Below are positions 33,988 to 45,078 of a stretch of 64,000 bases of DNA, piece after piece (within the stretch, counting starts at the first letter, position 1; the number at the start of each line of letters is the position of its first letter). This stretch comes from Brachypodium distachyon (lineage: Eukaryota > Streptophyta > Magnoliopsida > Poales > Poaceae): the NCBI RefSeq assembly GCF_000005505.3, contig NC_016135.3, forward strand, positions 5,659,501 to 5,723,500, in the 5' to 3' direction. The notes under the pieces are model-generated. The model was not told the origin of the DNA, made no database searches, and saw nothing but the letters and a program-made list of their open reading frames with translations. Both the position numbers and the translations under genes were made by a program.

Positions 33988-34240
33988 AGGAAGGAGGTAC
34001 ACACGGTCGCGAGTCTACATTCAACTTGCCTGTGGCGTGGATGGAAGCTCATTTATCTTCATTTGATATTTTAGACTTTCGTTGTGTAATAATACTCTGG
34101 ATTGTTATCTTTTATACGTTGTAATAAAGACATGAATTATGATATTTCATCGTGAACTGTGTGTACTAGCATTGATCCAGGGACTAGTACTATAAACACA
34201 GTGATTCCAGGACCTTAATGGTCTGGGTCGCCACATCGGT

Positions 34241-35100
34241 GCCGGAGCATGAGGTGCTCTTATTTCCCAGTGGGGACGGATCCGGTGTGGGTGGGGTTGG
34301 TTGGATGGGCGCCGGCGGGAAAACACCGTGATCAATGAAGTTGTCGACGTCACCCCGGTCCTTTGCATGCCGCATGAGCTTCCTGAGCTCCTCCCTCGCC
34401 AACACCCGGATCTTCTAATCTAATTCCTCTGAGCTCTGTTCTTTGCTGGTCGCCCTTCTGCGTTTCTGGGAACCTTGCTCTTTCGCCATCTGCCTGCGAA
34501 AGGTCCCGGAACCAACAACTCGCATATGGCCCCCGTGCTCATTTCGTTGCAAAGCGTAGCTGATGGCATCATCCCACTGTTGGTTGATAATCTTATATGT
34601 GAGTATAAGAAGCCCAACCGATAAAAGAAGATGTCAGTATGAGGCCTTACGAGTGCAGCCTCTTGCTTCTCTGACATAGGCTCCAGGCCCGCCCACTGAT
34701 TTGCGGTCATGGATGACCGCAGCCAGTTGCTGGAGCGCTCACAGCGAAGCAAAGTTGGGACCCTCGGCTGTATCCCGGCTTGGTCCAATACGGCGTCCTC
34801 CTTTGCCCACACCTTCTCCTTTCCGGGGCGTCCACGACTGCTGAGGCGGTGGTCGAAGGGCCTTTTCTCACGAAGCTCTTTGTACCATTTTTGGCTGGCC
34901 TTGAATTCAGGGGACCTGACCCACACCTTGAACCTCTCCCAGTCTTCCTCCGAGATCCCTTCCAGTGCTTGTTAACCACAGTCTTCCAGTCTTTGCCGAT
35001 GAGCTTCGTGCAGTTATATTGCCACGTGCTCTGGTCCTTCCTCATGACTTGGTGCATCCGCCACTCCCACCGTGAGCGGATCTCATCATTGGTAGGCACG
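34241..35100 (-). pseudogene. CACTA ORF2, 5' part
   Basis: The frame from about 35100 (minus) reads MPTNDEIRSRWEWRMHQ and KLIGKDWKTVVNKHW. A shift near 34975 moves to VRSPEFKASQKWYKELREKR and SSRGRPGKEKVWAKEDAVLD. It later reaches REELRKLMRHAKDRGDVDN and KSTSCSGT at the LTR-B border. The KW-rich 'VRSPEFK...KWYKE' block is characteristic of plant En/Spm-type second proteins (TNPA/Ptta-like). At least two frameshifts are present. Confidence 0.7.
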
Positions 35101-35313
35101 AACCGCTTTCAAATTTGAACAAGTTAAAATTCGAACCTCGTTAGAATGCAAATTACATTGAAAATCATCAACGAGCATAATTTATCAAAATTACACAAAT
35201 AGTGAACTATTGGACAATCTTGTCTTTTTTCTTTGTTGTCTTCTTTTTCCTCTTATACGTTTGGACCTCATCGTGGCTGCTTTTGGGGTAGGCCCCGTCT
35301 TGTGTGGGTAATT

Positions 35314-38300
35314 TTAACTTCTTTCTTGTCTGGATCGTCCGTCTTGCCACCTCTTCTTCTTGCCTGGTCGGGGATCGGGAAAACCTTCATGGTCTTGTTG
35401 TGAAGTTACTCCGTCGACCCCAACAATGCTCCTTTTATCTCTCCTCACAACTACGCGGTTTTTCGCTATCGGGTCTTCTATGAAGAAGACTTGTTTGCAT
35501 TTGGAAGCAAACTGCCATGGTTCAAGCAGTGCCGAGATTCTTTTGACATTCATCTGATGACAGGAAACCTCTTTTGGCAAAATCATTGTTGTGAACCTAT
35601 AATCTTCATGCTTGACATCGCGTGCCCATCTGATGCATAACATGGCGATGGTGGTGAAGGTGTAGTCAAGCTCCTAGATCTCTTCGACCACGTCGTAGTA
35701 CGCTTAAGTCTGGCCTTCGCTGTTGATCGTCGTCTCAGCAACGAGCACTATACCGTTGTTTTGGTACGTACTCTTACGGTTTTGAGCCTTGGTGTACTAC
35801 ATATACCCATTCATTGCGTACGACTGGTAGGTCACGACGTTGCGGTCGGGAAGCCGTTACGACTTTTTGGACAATCTTCTCATCTTCATTTGCCGCAGCC
35901 CTCGGATACCAAAGATCCTTGAGCCACATGGCGAATGTAGAATTGTGTTTTCGCTGGATCCAATCAACATTCCTGTTAGGGTTGAGGTTTCGAAGTTCTT
36001 CGATGTGCATGTCGATGAACGGCTCGACCTCTGGCGTGAGTTGCAGCACCATTGTGTGTGCTCTTATAAAGTCGTCCATTCTTTGGCGGGCATGCACATC
36101 AAGATCCTTCCGGCCAAGCGCACCTTCACTTTCTAGCTTCCCCTTATGTCGTGATTCGGGGACCCCTATGGGTTTGCGGTCCGCCAACCAATCAGTGCAG
36201 AACTCAACACACTCTTCTGCATGATAGCCTTCCATGATGCTTCCTTCGGGACGCCCTTTGTTACAAACATATAGCTCCAACACCCCGTTGTATCGTTCGG
36301 GCCCAAACATGTTGTGCAGGAACGATGGCCCTAACAACAAGATCTCATCGGCGACGTGCACCATCAGATGGACCATAATGTCGAAGAACGTTGGGGGAAA
36401 GAACATCTCACATTCGCACAATATCTGTATCATTGCATCCCTCAGTTGCAGGCAAAGGTCCACCGTGATCGACTTTTGGCTGATCGTGTCGAAACAGTCA
36501 CAGAGCTTCATGACCGTCTCTATCACCCATGGCTCCATGCAGCCTCTTATTGCAACCGGAAGTAGCTGCGTGAGCATCACGTGGCAGTCATGAGACTTCA
36601 TGCCAACCAGCTTGTGGCTCTTCATGTCAACGAGTTTCTTAATGCTCGATGAGTAGTTCGATGGAACTTTGATGCCATGGAGACACTCGCACATTCTATG
36701 CAGCTCAGCTTTGCTCAGATTGTAACATGCAGGTTTGCATCGCGTATATATCGTGCGTTCACCATTCTTGTTTTCCTGCGGTGCCTCTTCCTCTATCGGC
36801 CACAGCTTCTCCCTTATCCCCATCCAATGCAGGTCCTTCCGTGCCTTTGGTCCATCTTTTGACTTGTCCACGTGGTGCATCATCAAGCCCAACAGGCTGT
36901 CGCACACATTCTTCTCGTCATGCATGACGTCTATGGTGTGACGGCTCTGTAAGAACCTCCAGTAAGGCAGGTCCTAGAACACGGACCTCCTCTTGTATGT
37001 AAGGCCGCCATCTGGACCAGCAGTCGGCTGTGCTTTCCCGCCCACGACTTTGAGGTCCCTGAGAATTTCGTATACTTCGTGTCCAGTCAGTTCCCTCGGT
37101 TTGTGCCGCCTCTCTGCCCTCCCGTTGAAGTTTTTCTTATCATCCCTCCACGGGTCCTCCAGCCACTTACGGTGTCCCATGTACACAATCTTTTTGGATT
37201 CTGGCAGGAACAACCCTTCTGTCTCGTCCCCGCACTTTGTACACGCTTTGTACCCATGTGTTGAGTGGCACGATGAGTTCCCGTTCGCCGGGTAGTCATG
37301 CACACATGTCAAGAGAGCTGCTCGAAGGGTGAACTCCTCCTTCTTATGAGCGTTCCAAACCTTTCGACTCTTCTCCCAAAGCTCCTTGAGCTCATCCTTC
37401 AGCAGCTCAAGATACACGTTCAGATCAGCTCTAGGCTGCTTAGGGCCTTGTATGAGCATTGATAGGTGGATGTACTTCCTCTTCATGACAAGCCATGCTC
37501 AAGTTTCCGAACGGATTGATCCCGTCCGTACTCATCCTGAACCTGATGTTCCTGGGCTCTACGCCGAAGTTGGGGACTTCGTCGTCCAAAGTCCTCCATT
37601 GAGCCACATCTGCGGGGTGTCTGAGGACTCCATCATCGTTGTGGTACATGCCCTCGGGATCGATATCCGCCTGAGTCGCGTCGTGGTAGATGAACCACCT
37701 GGCCTCCTTCTCGTTCTAGAACCAACGCTCCAGCCTGGTGCCACACGGGAGATACCAGACCGTCTTTGCAGCCGGACCACGCTTCACTCCTTCCTCCTCG
37801 CCGCCGTCAGGATTGGGGTCTTTCTTCCTGTATCGGGATGTTTTGCATACTGGACAGCTTGCATGTCTTTGTAGTCGCCCTTATATATGATGCAGTCCAG
37901 CAGACAAGCATGTTATCTGATGACCTCTAACCCGAGGGGGCATGTAACTTTCTTCGCCTTGTACGTGCTCTTAGGCAACTTGTTGCCCGGAGGAAGTACC
38001 GTACGTAGGTAACTCAGAACCTCCGTGAATCTCGAGTCCACGATGTTGTATTTTGCCTTTATACGCAAAAGCTCGAGCGTTACTTCTAGCATACTGTTAT
38101 CCACGCCGGCATTTTCATATAACGGTGTCTCGGCATCCTCCCTCAGCTTCTCAAACTTACGGGACACCCTCTTATACTCAGGGTCATCCAACTGATTCTG
38201 GAGATGCTGATCGTCCAGCATTTCAACCATCCTACCGGTTGGAATGTCCTGTGGATCCTCGCCATGGCATGCTTCTTCACCAGACTGGTCGTCAGACTCC

Positions 38301-38557
38301 ATGTTTTCCATCTCAATGCCATCATCGACTTCAATGCCATCTTCCCCGTGAGAAGTCCACCTTGAATAACCAGGCACAAATCCCCGCATGAGCAAGTGGA
38401 TCTCGACATCCTCTGGCTCGTACAGCTTGCTGTTCCGACATCTCACACAGGGACAACACATCTTATCATCCCCTTTCCTTGCATATCTTTCACGCCGGCA
38501 TCGACAAAAGTCTTCAGCCGCTCTATCCACTCAACACGTAACCTGTCCTCGTACATC
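35314..38557 (-). pseudogene. CACTA transposase (tnp2-type)
   Basis: ATG at 38557 opens MYEDRLRVEWIERLKTF; a frameshift near 38480 leads to DDKMCCPCVRCRNSKLYEP, the Transposase-associated zinc-binding block. Downstream are YLRTVLPPGNKLPKSTY (to 37913), the catalytic-domain part (DLNVYLELLKDELKELWE, CHSTHGYKACTKCGDE; 37486-36974) and a DUF4218-like block (HDCHVMLTQLLPVAIRG, ILCECEMFFPPTFFDIMVHL; 36925-35774). A DUF4216-like block (FASKCKQVFFIEDP; to 35314) completes it. The domain order is that of tnp2 transposases. Frameshifts and missing start codons between blocks indicate inactivation; some gaps may be introns. Confidence 0.88.
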
Positions 38558-39299
38558 TAAGCACGGCCCATCGAGCTACAACACGATTAAAAAAAATAAA
38601 CGAATCAGCTTGATCGACAAAAATGGAAATTTTCGGCATGACCTATGCTAAAAAATAGCATTTTGCACTACAAAATTCAATGCCTGCATCAAAAACAAAT
38701 TACGCCCACCCACATCGGCACGACGGCCGATATCACATCACATAAGAAATACACGGCACGGAGGCCAGTGTCAACACACATTTAATATGCTTGAACATGC
38801 ACGTACACCGGTCCCGAGGTTAAGCTTAAACCTCGGGCTAACCCCCAGGGGCTAAGCTCCCCCATAAGAAGCAGCGACCATGTTCTCCAGAGAGAGAGCA
38901 AGAGAGAGAGAGCTGCAGAGAGAGAGAGCTAGAGAGAGAGATAGCTCATGGGAGCAAATTAAAGCCATAGAGAGGGCAATCCGGGGGGGAGGGCAGAGCT
39001 ATGCTGCGGGGGAGCCATGGATAGAGCGGGGGCAGATCGGGGGAGCCGCTAGAGAGAGATCGGGGCCGAATTTCCGGCCGGCGTCCATGGCGCCATTAAT
39101 GGTGATTTTGCCAAATTGGAGAAGAGTAGGAGGAGGACAAAGGGAGAGGAAGAGGGAGGATAAGGGAAGAGAGCTACCTGCCGGCCGCCGCCATCAATTT
39201 TGGCAGGGCTTCACCGGTGCGAGTGAGGAGAGAACCGCAGCTGGTCTAGACAGACACGCGAGCTCGACCAGCTGCGGCCTCGCACATTAGTTATACATA
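38558..39299 (-). other. CACTA 5' leader region
   Basis: Between the transposase ATG and the right subterminal repeats. It contains a GA-rich simple repeat at 38885-38945 (AGAGAGAGAG blocks) and no convincing ORF. It probably holds the promoter and untranslated leader. Confidence 0.5.
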
Positions 39300-39852
39300 G
39301 AAAGGGCACCAGTGGCGGGCGGAAAAATAAACCGCCACTGGAGGGATCAGTATTGGCGGGTTAAAGGAGGCCCGCCACTAGTTCTCTCCCACCAGTTTTC
39401 CCGCTTTAGTCCCACCTCGCTAGTTTACATGAGTTCCATCCAGCATAAAAAGGATTCCACCGCCCCACTTACCGGTGCTTACTACTAAGTGCTCAGTGCG
39501 TTCCCCGTTCCGGTTGAGTACTAAACTAATGATCGGGCGGTGCTTAAGGGGTTCAGGGAAGGCCGCTGAGACTGAGTAGTACCATCATGTATCGGGTGGT
39601 CTACCAGGGGGGGGGGGTTCTTTTTTACGTCCACCACTGGTGGTTGTTAGGGTTTCCATGGCCATTTCCAGTGGCGGTGACAAACACCGCCACTGGTGAT
39701 GGACCACCAGTGGCGTGACTTGTTTCGGGACAATATTTACAGCCACTGGTGGCGCTAGTGGATGCCTCGAGAGGCCTCCAGTGGCGGTGTGTTTTTTGGT
39801 CCGTTTAACCGCCACTAGAGGGGGATCACGGATTGTGTTTTCTGTAGTAGTG
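39300..39852. repeat. CACTA right subterminal repeat region
   Basis: Repeated CAGTGGCGG(T/G) and CCGCCACTGG units in both orientations up to the terminal CACTACTACAGAAAA (minus) at 39852. A G-run of ten lies at 39609-39618. Confidence 0.85.
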
Positions 39853-40071
39853 TCAAAGTGTCCGCGTCGTTGCTAGCGTCCACGACACTCCCGCTATGGC
39901 TGCGGGAGGGAATAGAGGAGAGACAAGGGACGGCAGGCACCGCCCAAGGTGACGGACCGGTCCATCAGAGACGTTGTTGATGATGGCGAAGCGGAGAAGA
40001 TGATGGAAGCGCAAGACTTCAAATCCAGTCGAAATCGTCCGCTTCGCTCCCGCTACGACTGAGGGGGAATG
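39853..40071 (+). mobile_element. End of the LARD-like internal domain with polypurine tract
   Basis: Continues 26278-27980 after the CACTA element. It ends ACGACTGAGGGGGAA at 40055-40069, a polypurine tract. The LTR expected next begins with TG at 40070-40071 but is interrupted after two bases by LTR-C. Confidence 0.6.
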
Positions 40072-40989
40072 TGTAACATCCCAAAAATTCAAACCCTATT
40101 CATATGCATTGCACTCATGAGCATCATGTCACATTTGCATGTTTGAATTCAAATTTGAATTCCAAAAGTTTTTAAAAAGGTTTTATTTCATTTTTAAACC
40201 CTAGGGTTTCACCTATTGGAGCTTTGAATCTTAAAACCAATAGGGTTTGTCTATAAAAGGGGTCTATTGCATAAACAAGCTATCCCATAATTTTTGGATA
40301 TTTTTATTTGGAGTTGAAAAAATATTTTATTTAAATAGTAATATAGCCCTAAAGGCATTTATAGGGCAAATGTATCTTTATATTTTTTTTTGAGGGGAAA
40401 TTACTCCCAAAAGTTGAATCATGATAAAACATGATTTTACAATTTTTCTGGAATTTATTTGGATCAATTTGGAGTTCAAAATCAAAAGTTAGAAGGGAAT
40501 TACAGAAAAAAGAAAAAGAGAAAAGGCTAAAAGGAAAAAAAAGGGAGAAACGGACCGGCCCCGGCCAAATTGGGCCGAACCGGCCCATTCCCCCGTGCGC
40601 GCCCGAGCCAGCCCAGCCAGCCCCGCAGCGCTCGCGCCCGTCGCTGCCAGGTGGGACCCACCTATCAAGTGCTTCGTCCCTGAAGGAAGGCGCCGGCAAT
40701 CCCGCCCGCACGTCCTGGCCACCGTCCCCGTGCGCCATCGCCGTCGCCCCGTCTGCTCCGTGCATCCCGCAGCCTGCCGCTCGTGTCACTATAAAGCCCG
40801 AGGGCCGCGCATCTCTTTGCCCCTTCCCTCTTCGTCGATTTCGCCCCCAGGCTGCCGCAATTTCTCACCGCCGCGCGCCATTGCTGCCGCCGCATCTTCG
40901 CTCGCCGCTGACGCCGCGGTGAGACATCCTCACCGCCGCCCGCCTCTTTCTCCTTCTCTCCTCCTCGCGGTTCTTTTGACGCGCATCGT

Positions 40990-41201
40990 TTGGTTCATGG
41001 TGCACCGCAGCCCGAGGACGCCAACGACCAAAGCTCCGCCGCCCGCCGCAGCGTCTCCGTCGTCCTAGACGTCCACGTCTCCGTCTCCGTCTCGTCGCGC
41101 CGCTTCTCCCGCGCACTTCCCCGACCCGAGACCTCACCGGAAACGCCCGCCGCCGCGTCCCCACGTCGCCGGAGACCTCACCGGAAACCTAGCGCCGCCG
41201 C
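40990..41201 (+). other. Candidate first coding exon in LTR-C
   Basis: ATG at 40990 opens MVHGAPQPEDANDQSS and an Arg/Ser/Pro-rich frame. It reaches GCCGCCA|GTAAGC at 41201/41202 in a phase that joins the micro-exon at 41934 in frame. Composition is biased (GC-rich), so the ORF could be chance. Confidence 0.3.
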
Positions 41202-41933
41202 CAGTAAGCTCGAGCTCCCACGGTCCGTCCGATCTAGATCTACGGCTGAGATTAGATTGCTTTTAAATCGAACCGGTACGCGATCTAGACCATCCGATTC
41301 CCTTTAAGTGAGATCCGACGGCCCAGATTAAATCCTATTCTGAACCGGTACCATCCAACCAGAGGCTGCCACGTGTCACGTTTTTAATGAAAACTTAATC
41401 CCGGTTTAAATTAAATGGCAGTTTTGCAGAAAAGCCCCTAGAACTTCAAATGCTTATAACTTTTAAACCGTTTGGCCAAATTTGACAAATTTTACCTTTC
41501 TGGAAAGCTCTTGACCTGTAGAATCTTTTGGGACTGTTTAAATTTAAATTTGAATATTTGAATCTCATTCAATTTACAAAAAGGCCTTTTATGCCATTTA
41601 GTTCATAACAAATTATGTAGAAATCCTTTTTAATTGAAAATAGTGCCCAAAAATTTGTTTTATTATCCTCTGTCTATTGGTAGAGAGAAATAGAATTAAA
41701 TTATTCGGGGGATGCCATTGAAACTATAATTTAGGGTTTTAATCAATTGTTTTTGCCTTCTTTGTTTAAAACCCTAATGCTTTTGTTTTAATTGCTAATG
41801 CTTTGGAACCAGTTGATCACCCGAATAAAATAAACCAATTCATGTCACATGTTGCATTGCATCATAGCATATCTTATTTTGTCATGATGTGAATTGTGTG
41901 TTTATGTATGTGTATGTTTGTTTGTTCGTATAG

Positions 41934-41993
41934 TTTTCTCGGAGAGCGAACCTTGTGATTGTGACGAGTGTTTGAACTCCAACTGCTACCAAG
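41934..41993 (+). other. Exon-like 60-nt block in LTR-C
   Basis: Acceptor-like TGTTCGTATAG precedes; AAG|GCAAGT follows. It encodes FSESEPCDCDECLNSN in the shared phase. The C-D-C-D-E-C core uses TGT where LTR-A and LTR-B mostly use TGC. Confidence 0.5.
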
Positions 41994-43035
41994 GCAAGTT
42001 CACTTTGACCATCATCCTATTATTTTATTATGCACTAGATTTTATTAGTTGCATTGTTAGGATTATTATTGTATCTATGCTAGCTATGATCTCTCCTACT
42101 AGTATAGGATACCCTTGCCATGTCCTTACCACCAACTGCCATCGTAGTAGTAAAATGCCATGCTATGTTAGTATACGAGGGTTGGTATTATTACAATGTG
42201 ATATTATTGAATTAAAGTATGGTTTCCTAGTGTATGGCAAAACAAGTAATTCAATGAACCGTCCTGGGTGGGCTGCTTTGAGTATTTGAGATGTATGCGA
42301 CGTCAAGTCCATTTCTATGGGTCCATTTCTATGAGTCGTCTCGCCATTTCTATGGGAGCGCCTGCGTCGCAAATGTGGGATGCCACCCGGGGTAACCAGA
42401 GACTGGACTAGTTTCCTGTTTAGTAGCTTCCAGTACAACCACATGCTAATATGGGCTCTGCCTTGATGGAGTAAGACATATGATCCTGGATCCGAGGGAT
42501 TGTGCAGATGTAGCCGTGTAGGTGGGATCGTAGGTCCCTCAGGTGGTCTGGGTGACTATGGTCTGAAAATTCTTGTAATCGACGCCGTTGCTACTCTAAC
42601 CTGAGGACAGCAAGGGATTAATCCGTCGGTTTCTTGTGGGTAAAGTGTACCACCTCTGCAGAGTGTCAAACTAAGTACTTAGCCGTGTCCCCGGTTACGG
42701 ACAATTATGAGCAACTAGATTTGGGGGCTGTAAGGAAGGTCTCACTCATTTCAATTTCCTAATAAAATTAATGGATTGAACTAGGTAGGAGCATTGATGT
42801 GTCTACTCATTGTGCCTAGGTTAATAGGAGCATGGGTGTTTCTACCCCGTGTCCAATAGAATTAAAACTATTTGATTAAAAAAATGATAGGATTGAACAA
42901 TGATGCTTTTATGCAAATAGCCAAACCCCTCCTAGCCAAATTATGCATGTATTTGGTAGGTCCTTTATAACTCTGGTGAACTTGCCAATACATTCAAATG
43001 TATTGACCACGTAGTGGCTGCAATTAACAATGCAG

Positions 43036-43055
43036 GTGGATCCGATGATGAGTGA
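43036..43055 (+). other. Terminal-exon-like block in LTR-C
   Basis: Follows AACAATGCAG. In the phase left by the GC donor at 41993 it reads G-G-S-D-D-E and stops (TGA 43053-43055). Confidence 0.35.
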
Positions 43056-43382
43056 GGTTCGTCGTTATGTTGTGGGTCATGTGCTTACATTCCAACATGC
43101 TCTCACGTTGGAGTAGTTGTGGCCCTTAAGTTTTACCCTTTTCCGCTGCAGTTTTGAAAACAATGTTTTATGATGTTGAAACAATATTTGTTTATGCTGG
43201 CCCAAGGGGTCATGCGAGGTTGTAAGTACTATTTAAATCCTAGATGATGCGATGTAATAAAGTACTTTTGACCTTTGTTTGTGTATATTTCATCATGAAA
43301 CTGTGTGTGTTAGGGAGTCGATCCAAGGGGTAGCACAGTAAGCACAGAGTTCGAACCCTGCACGGGGACGGTCGCTTCAGAA

Positions 43383-43566
43383 GGTTAAAGATATAATATG
43401 GTTGGGATTAGAGATAAGATAGAACCAGTTTAAACGAGATTACTTGTCTTGTACTCCAAGTCTATCTCCCCCATTGTACCTCTATATATACCCATATGAG
43501 GTTCACATCACAACAACATCAATTGTTGTGAAATACCAATTAGGCTTCCAATCTCATATTTCCACA
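43383..43566 (+). mobile_element. 3' LTR of the stack's outer element
   Basis: 184 bp from (TG)TTAAAGATATAATATGG to CATATTTCCACA, following the polypurine tract at 40055-40069 once LTR-C is removed. CTCTATATATACCC near 43481 is a TATA box. GGTTG follows as the outer TSD. Its 5' partner is not recognisable beyond the first bases at 9909. Confidence 0.6.
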
Positions 43567-43741
43567 GGTTGTTGTAAACGGCTTCGGTATATTTGTTGTA
43601 GCCGGCTGTTAGTAGATAGACTCAGGTAGTTAGGGTTGTTTTCCGTATCCTACCCGATGTAATCTTTATTTCCCCTATAAATACACTAGGCGGCCCTGGC
43701 GAAGGGTTCAACGCTTCCCATATCGTCTCTATTACCTTACA
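43567..43741 (+). mobile_element. Remainder of the C3 5' LTR
   Basis: GGTTGTTGTAAAC...TTACCTTACA matches 49849-50036 of the 3' LTR closely, including CCTATAAATACACTA as a TATA box at about 43675. It joins 9873-9908 across the nested stack. Confidence 0.85.
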
Positions 43742-43754
43742 TGGTATCAGAGCC
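43742..43754 (+). promoter_or_regulatory. C3 primer-binding site
   Basis: TGGTATCAGAGCC immediately follows the 5' LTR and is complementary to initiator tRNA-Met. Confidence 0.9.
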
Positions 43755-43799
43755 TCTCCTCGAAACACATCTCATCTCTCGCCATTAGCCACAGACGCA

Positions 43800-45078
43800 A
43801 TGTCGAGCTCTGCATCCTCGTCCTCTCCCGCGGGATCCAATCCCGTTGGCACTGTCCAAGAGAAGCTCATGAGGAACAACTACCTGCTGTGGAAGGTGCA
43901 GGTCCTTCCGGCTATTCGCGGTGCGCATCTGATGGGATACATCAACAGAAAGGTGGAGGAGCCACCGGCCGAGCTGACAAGCACTGACGACAACGACAAG
44001 AAGGTGTCCAACCCAGCGTACGTCGCATGGGTGACACAGGATCAACAGATCCTAGGTTATCTCCTGAACTCTCTGTCGAAAGAGATTCTTATGTAGGTAA
44101 TCAACATGGAAACCTCGCACGAGATCTGGGAGGCCATCGAGCAGATGTTCTCCTCCAGCATGTTGGCCAAGCTCGTCAACACCCGCATCGCCTTGGCCAC
44201 TACGCCCAAGGGGAATATGACCGTCACTGAGTACTTTGCTAAGATCAAGTCCTTTGGTGATGAGATGGCTTCCGTCGGCAAGCCGCTCGGGGAGGACGAT
44301 CTGGTGTCCTACGTCCTCGCCGGCCTCGACTTCGACTACAACTCCTTGGTGTCGGCTATCTTCACGCGTGTGGAGCCGATCAAGATGGCGGATCTCTACT
44401 CGCCGCTGATGGGCTTCGAGTCACGCCTCAACCTGCTGCAGGGCCAAGCCGGAGGGCAAGTGCAGTCGTCTGCCAACGCTGTCACTCGTGGCGGCGGTAG
44501 TGGAGGACGTGGCGGCTACAACAACAACCGTGGCCGCGGGGGCAACAATGGAGGTGACCGCAACCGCGGCAATGATCGCGGCAATGACCGCGGCAACTAC
44601 AACAATGGGTCGGGATCCGGGGGCTACAACAACAACAACTCCGGGTCCAAGCCTCGGTGCTAACTTTGTGAGAAGGTTGGGCACACGGTGATCAAGTGCT
44701 GGAAGCGCTTCGACATGTCTTTCTCCGGCCCTGAGAGATCTGCAGGCACAGCGACCAACTACTATGGTGTCGATACCAACTGGTACATGGACACAGGCGC
44801 TACCGACCACATCACCAGTGAGCTGGACAAGCTGACCGTCCGTGACAAGTACACTGGCAATGACTAGATCCACATGGCAAACGGTGCAGGTATGGACATA
44901 AGTCATATTGGTCATACTACAATTCGCACCCCATATTCGCAATCTACATCTTAAGAATGTTTTGCATGTTCCAAGTGCCACAAAAAATCTTGTTTCCGCA
45001 AATCATATAATGTCTGATAATCGAGCCTTCCTTGAGCTTTACCCCGAATTCTTTTCTCTTAAGGACCATGCAACGCGG
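43800..45078 (+). pseudogene. C3 gag and protease region
   Basis: ATG 43800 opens a Ser-rich start, then VQEKLMRNNYLLWKVQVLPA (gag N-terminal domain). A TAG at 44095 is followed by SHEIWEAIEQMFSSSMLAKL and KGNMTVTEYFAKIKSFGDEM (UBN2 capsid), a Gly/Asn/Arg-rich stretch (44487-44650), and a CCHC knuckle whose second residue codon is now TAA (C*LCEKVGHTVIKC). The protease site is WYMDTGATDHIT, then another TAG at 44865, and LHLKNVLHVPSATKNLVS before the inversion break near 45078. The stops are compatible with C-to-T changes in CAG or CAA. Confidence 0.87.

Larger units (their letters stand above)
30538..34235 (+). mobile_element. Solo gypsy LTR (LTR-B) inside CACTA ORF2
   Basis: TGTAACATCCC at 30538 to GGTCGCCACA at 34235 (3698 bp). 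TCGGT on both sides (30533-30537 and 34236-34240) is a perfect TSD, so it is a complete solo LTR. A TATA box (CTATAAATA at about 31461) is followed by an ATG-free CT-rich leader to a donor CTCCG|GTGAGC at 31735. The micro-exon is at 32712-32777 and a terminal-exon-like block at 33974. Excising it restores continuity of the CACTA reading frame. It is related to LTR-A. Confidence 0.93.
27981..39852 (-). mobile_element. CACTA (En/Spm) DNA transposon
   Basis: The right end read inward (minus) is CACTACTACAGAAAA. The left end is CATTACTCCAGAAAA, the same with two changes. TCA flanks both sides (27978-27980 and 39853-39855), the 3-bp TSD of this superfamily. Subterminal regions hold many copies of AGTGGCGGGT/CCGCCACTG in both orientations. 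Both genes are on the minus strand: a tnp2-type transposase (38557-35314), then an ORF2 with a Ulp1-like end (35100-28562), the latter interrupted by LTR-B. About 8.2 kb without LTR-B. Confidence 0.95.
40072..43379 (+). mobile_element. Solo gypsy LTR (LTR-C)
   Basis: TGTAACATCCC at 40072 to GGTCGCTTCA at 43379 (3308 bp). The flanks are GAATG (40067-40071) and GAAGG (43380-43384), a TSD with one mismatch. TATAAA is at 40790-40795. It shows donor-like sites at 40919 (GTGAGA) and 41202 (GTAAGC), the micro-exon at 41934-41993 and a terminal-exon-like block at 43036-43055. It is distantly related to LTR-A and LTR-B. It landed exactly at the first bases of another LTR (43383-43566). Confidence 0.88.
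9909..43566. mobile_element. 33.7-kb nested insertion in the C3 5' LTR
   Basis: The interval begins TGTAAGAGC and ends TTTCCACA and is bracketed by GGTTG (9904-9908 and 43567-43571), as expected for an LTR element with TG...CA ends. Its right end (43383-43566) looks like an LTR. Its left end does not match that LTR beyond TG(T)TAA, after which MITE-like sequence follows, so the 5' LTR seems disrupted. Inside lie C2 (with C1), a CACTA element (with LTR-B) and LTR-C. Confidence 0.7.

Noticed and set aside
30538..34235. A full gypsy element rather than a solo LTR
   Set aside because: No internal gag/pol exists, the ends are LTR-type TG...CA and a perfect 5-bp TSD flanks a single LTR unit.
38885..38945. 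GA-rich repeat as a regulatory element
   Set aside because: A simple AGAGAG microsatellite in the CACTA leader; no evidence for a specific role.
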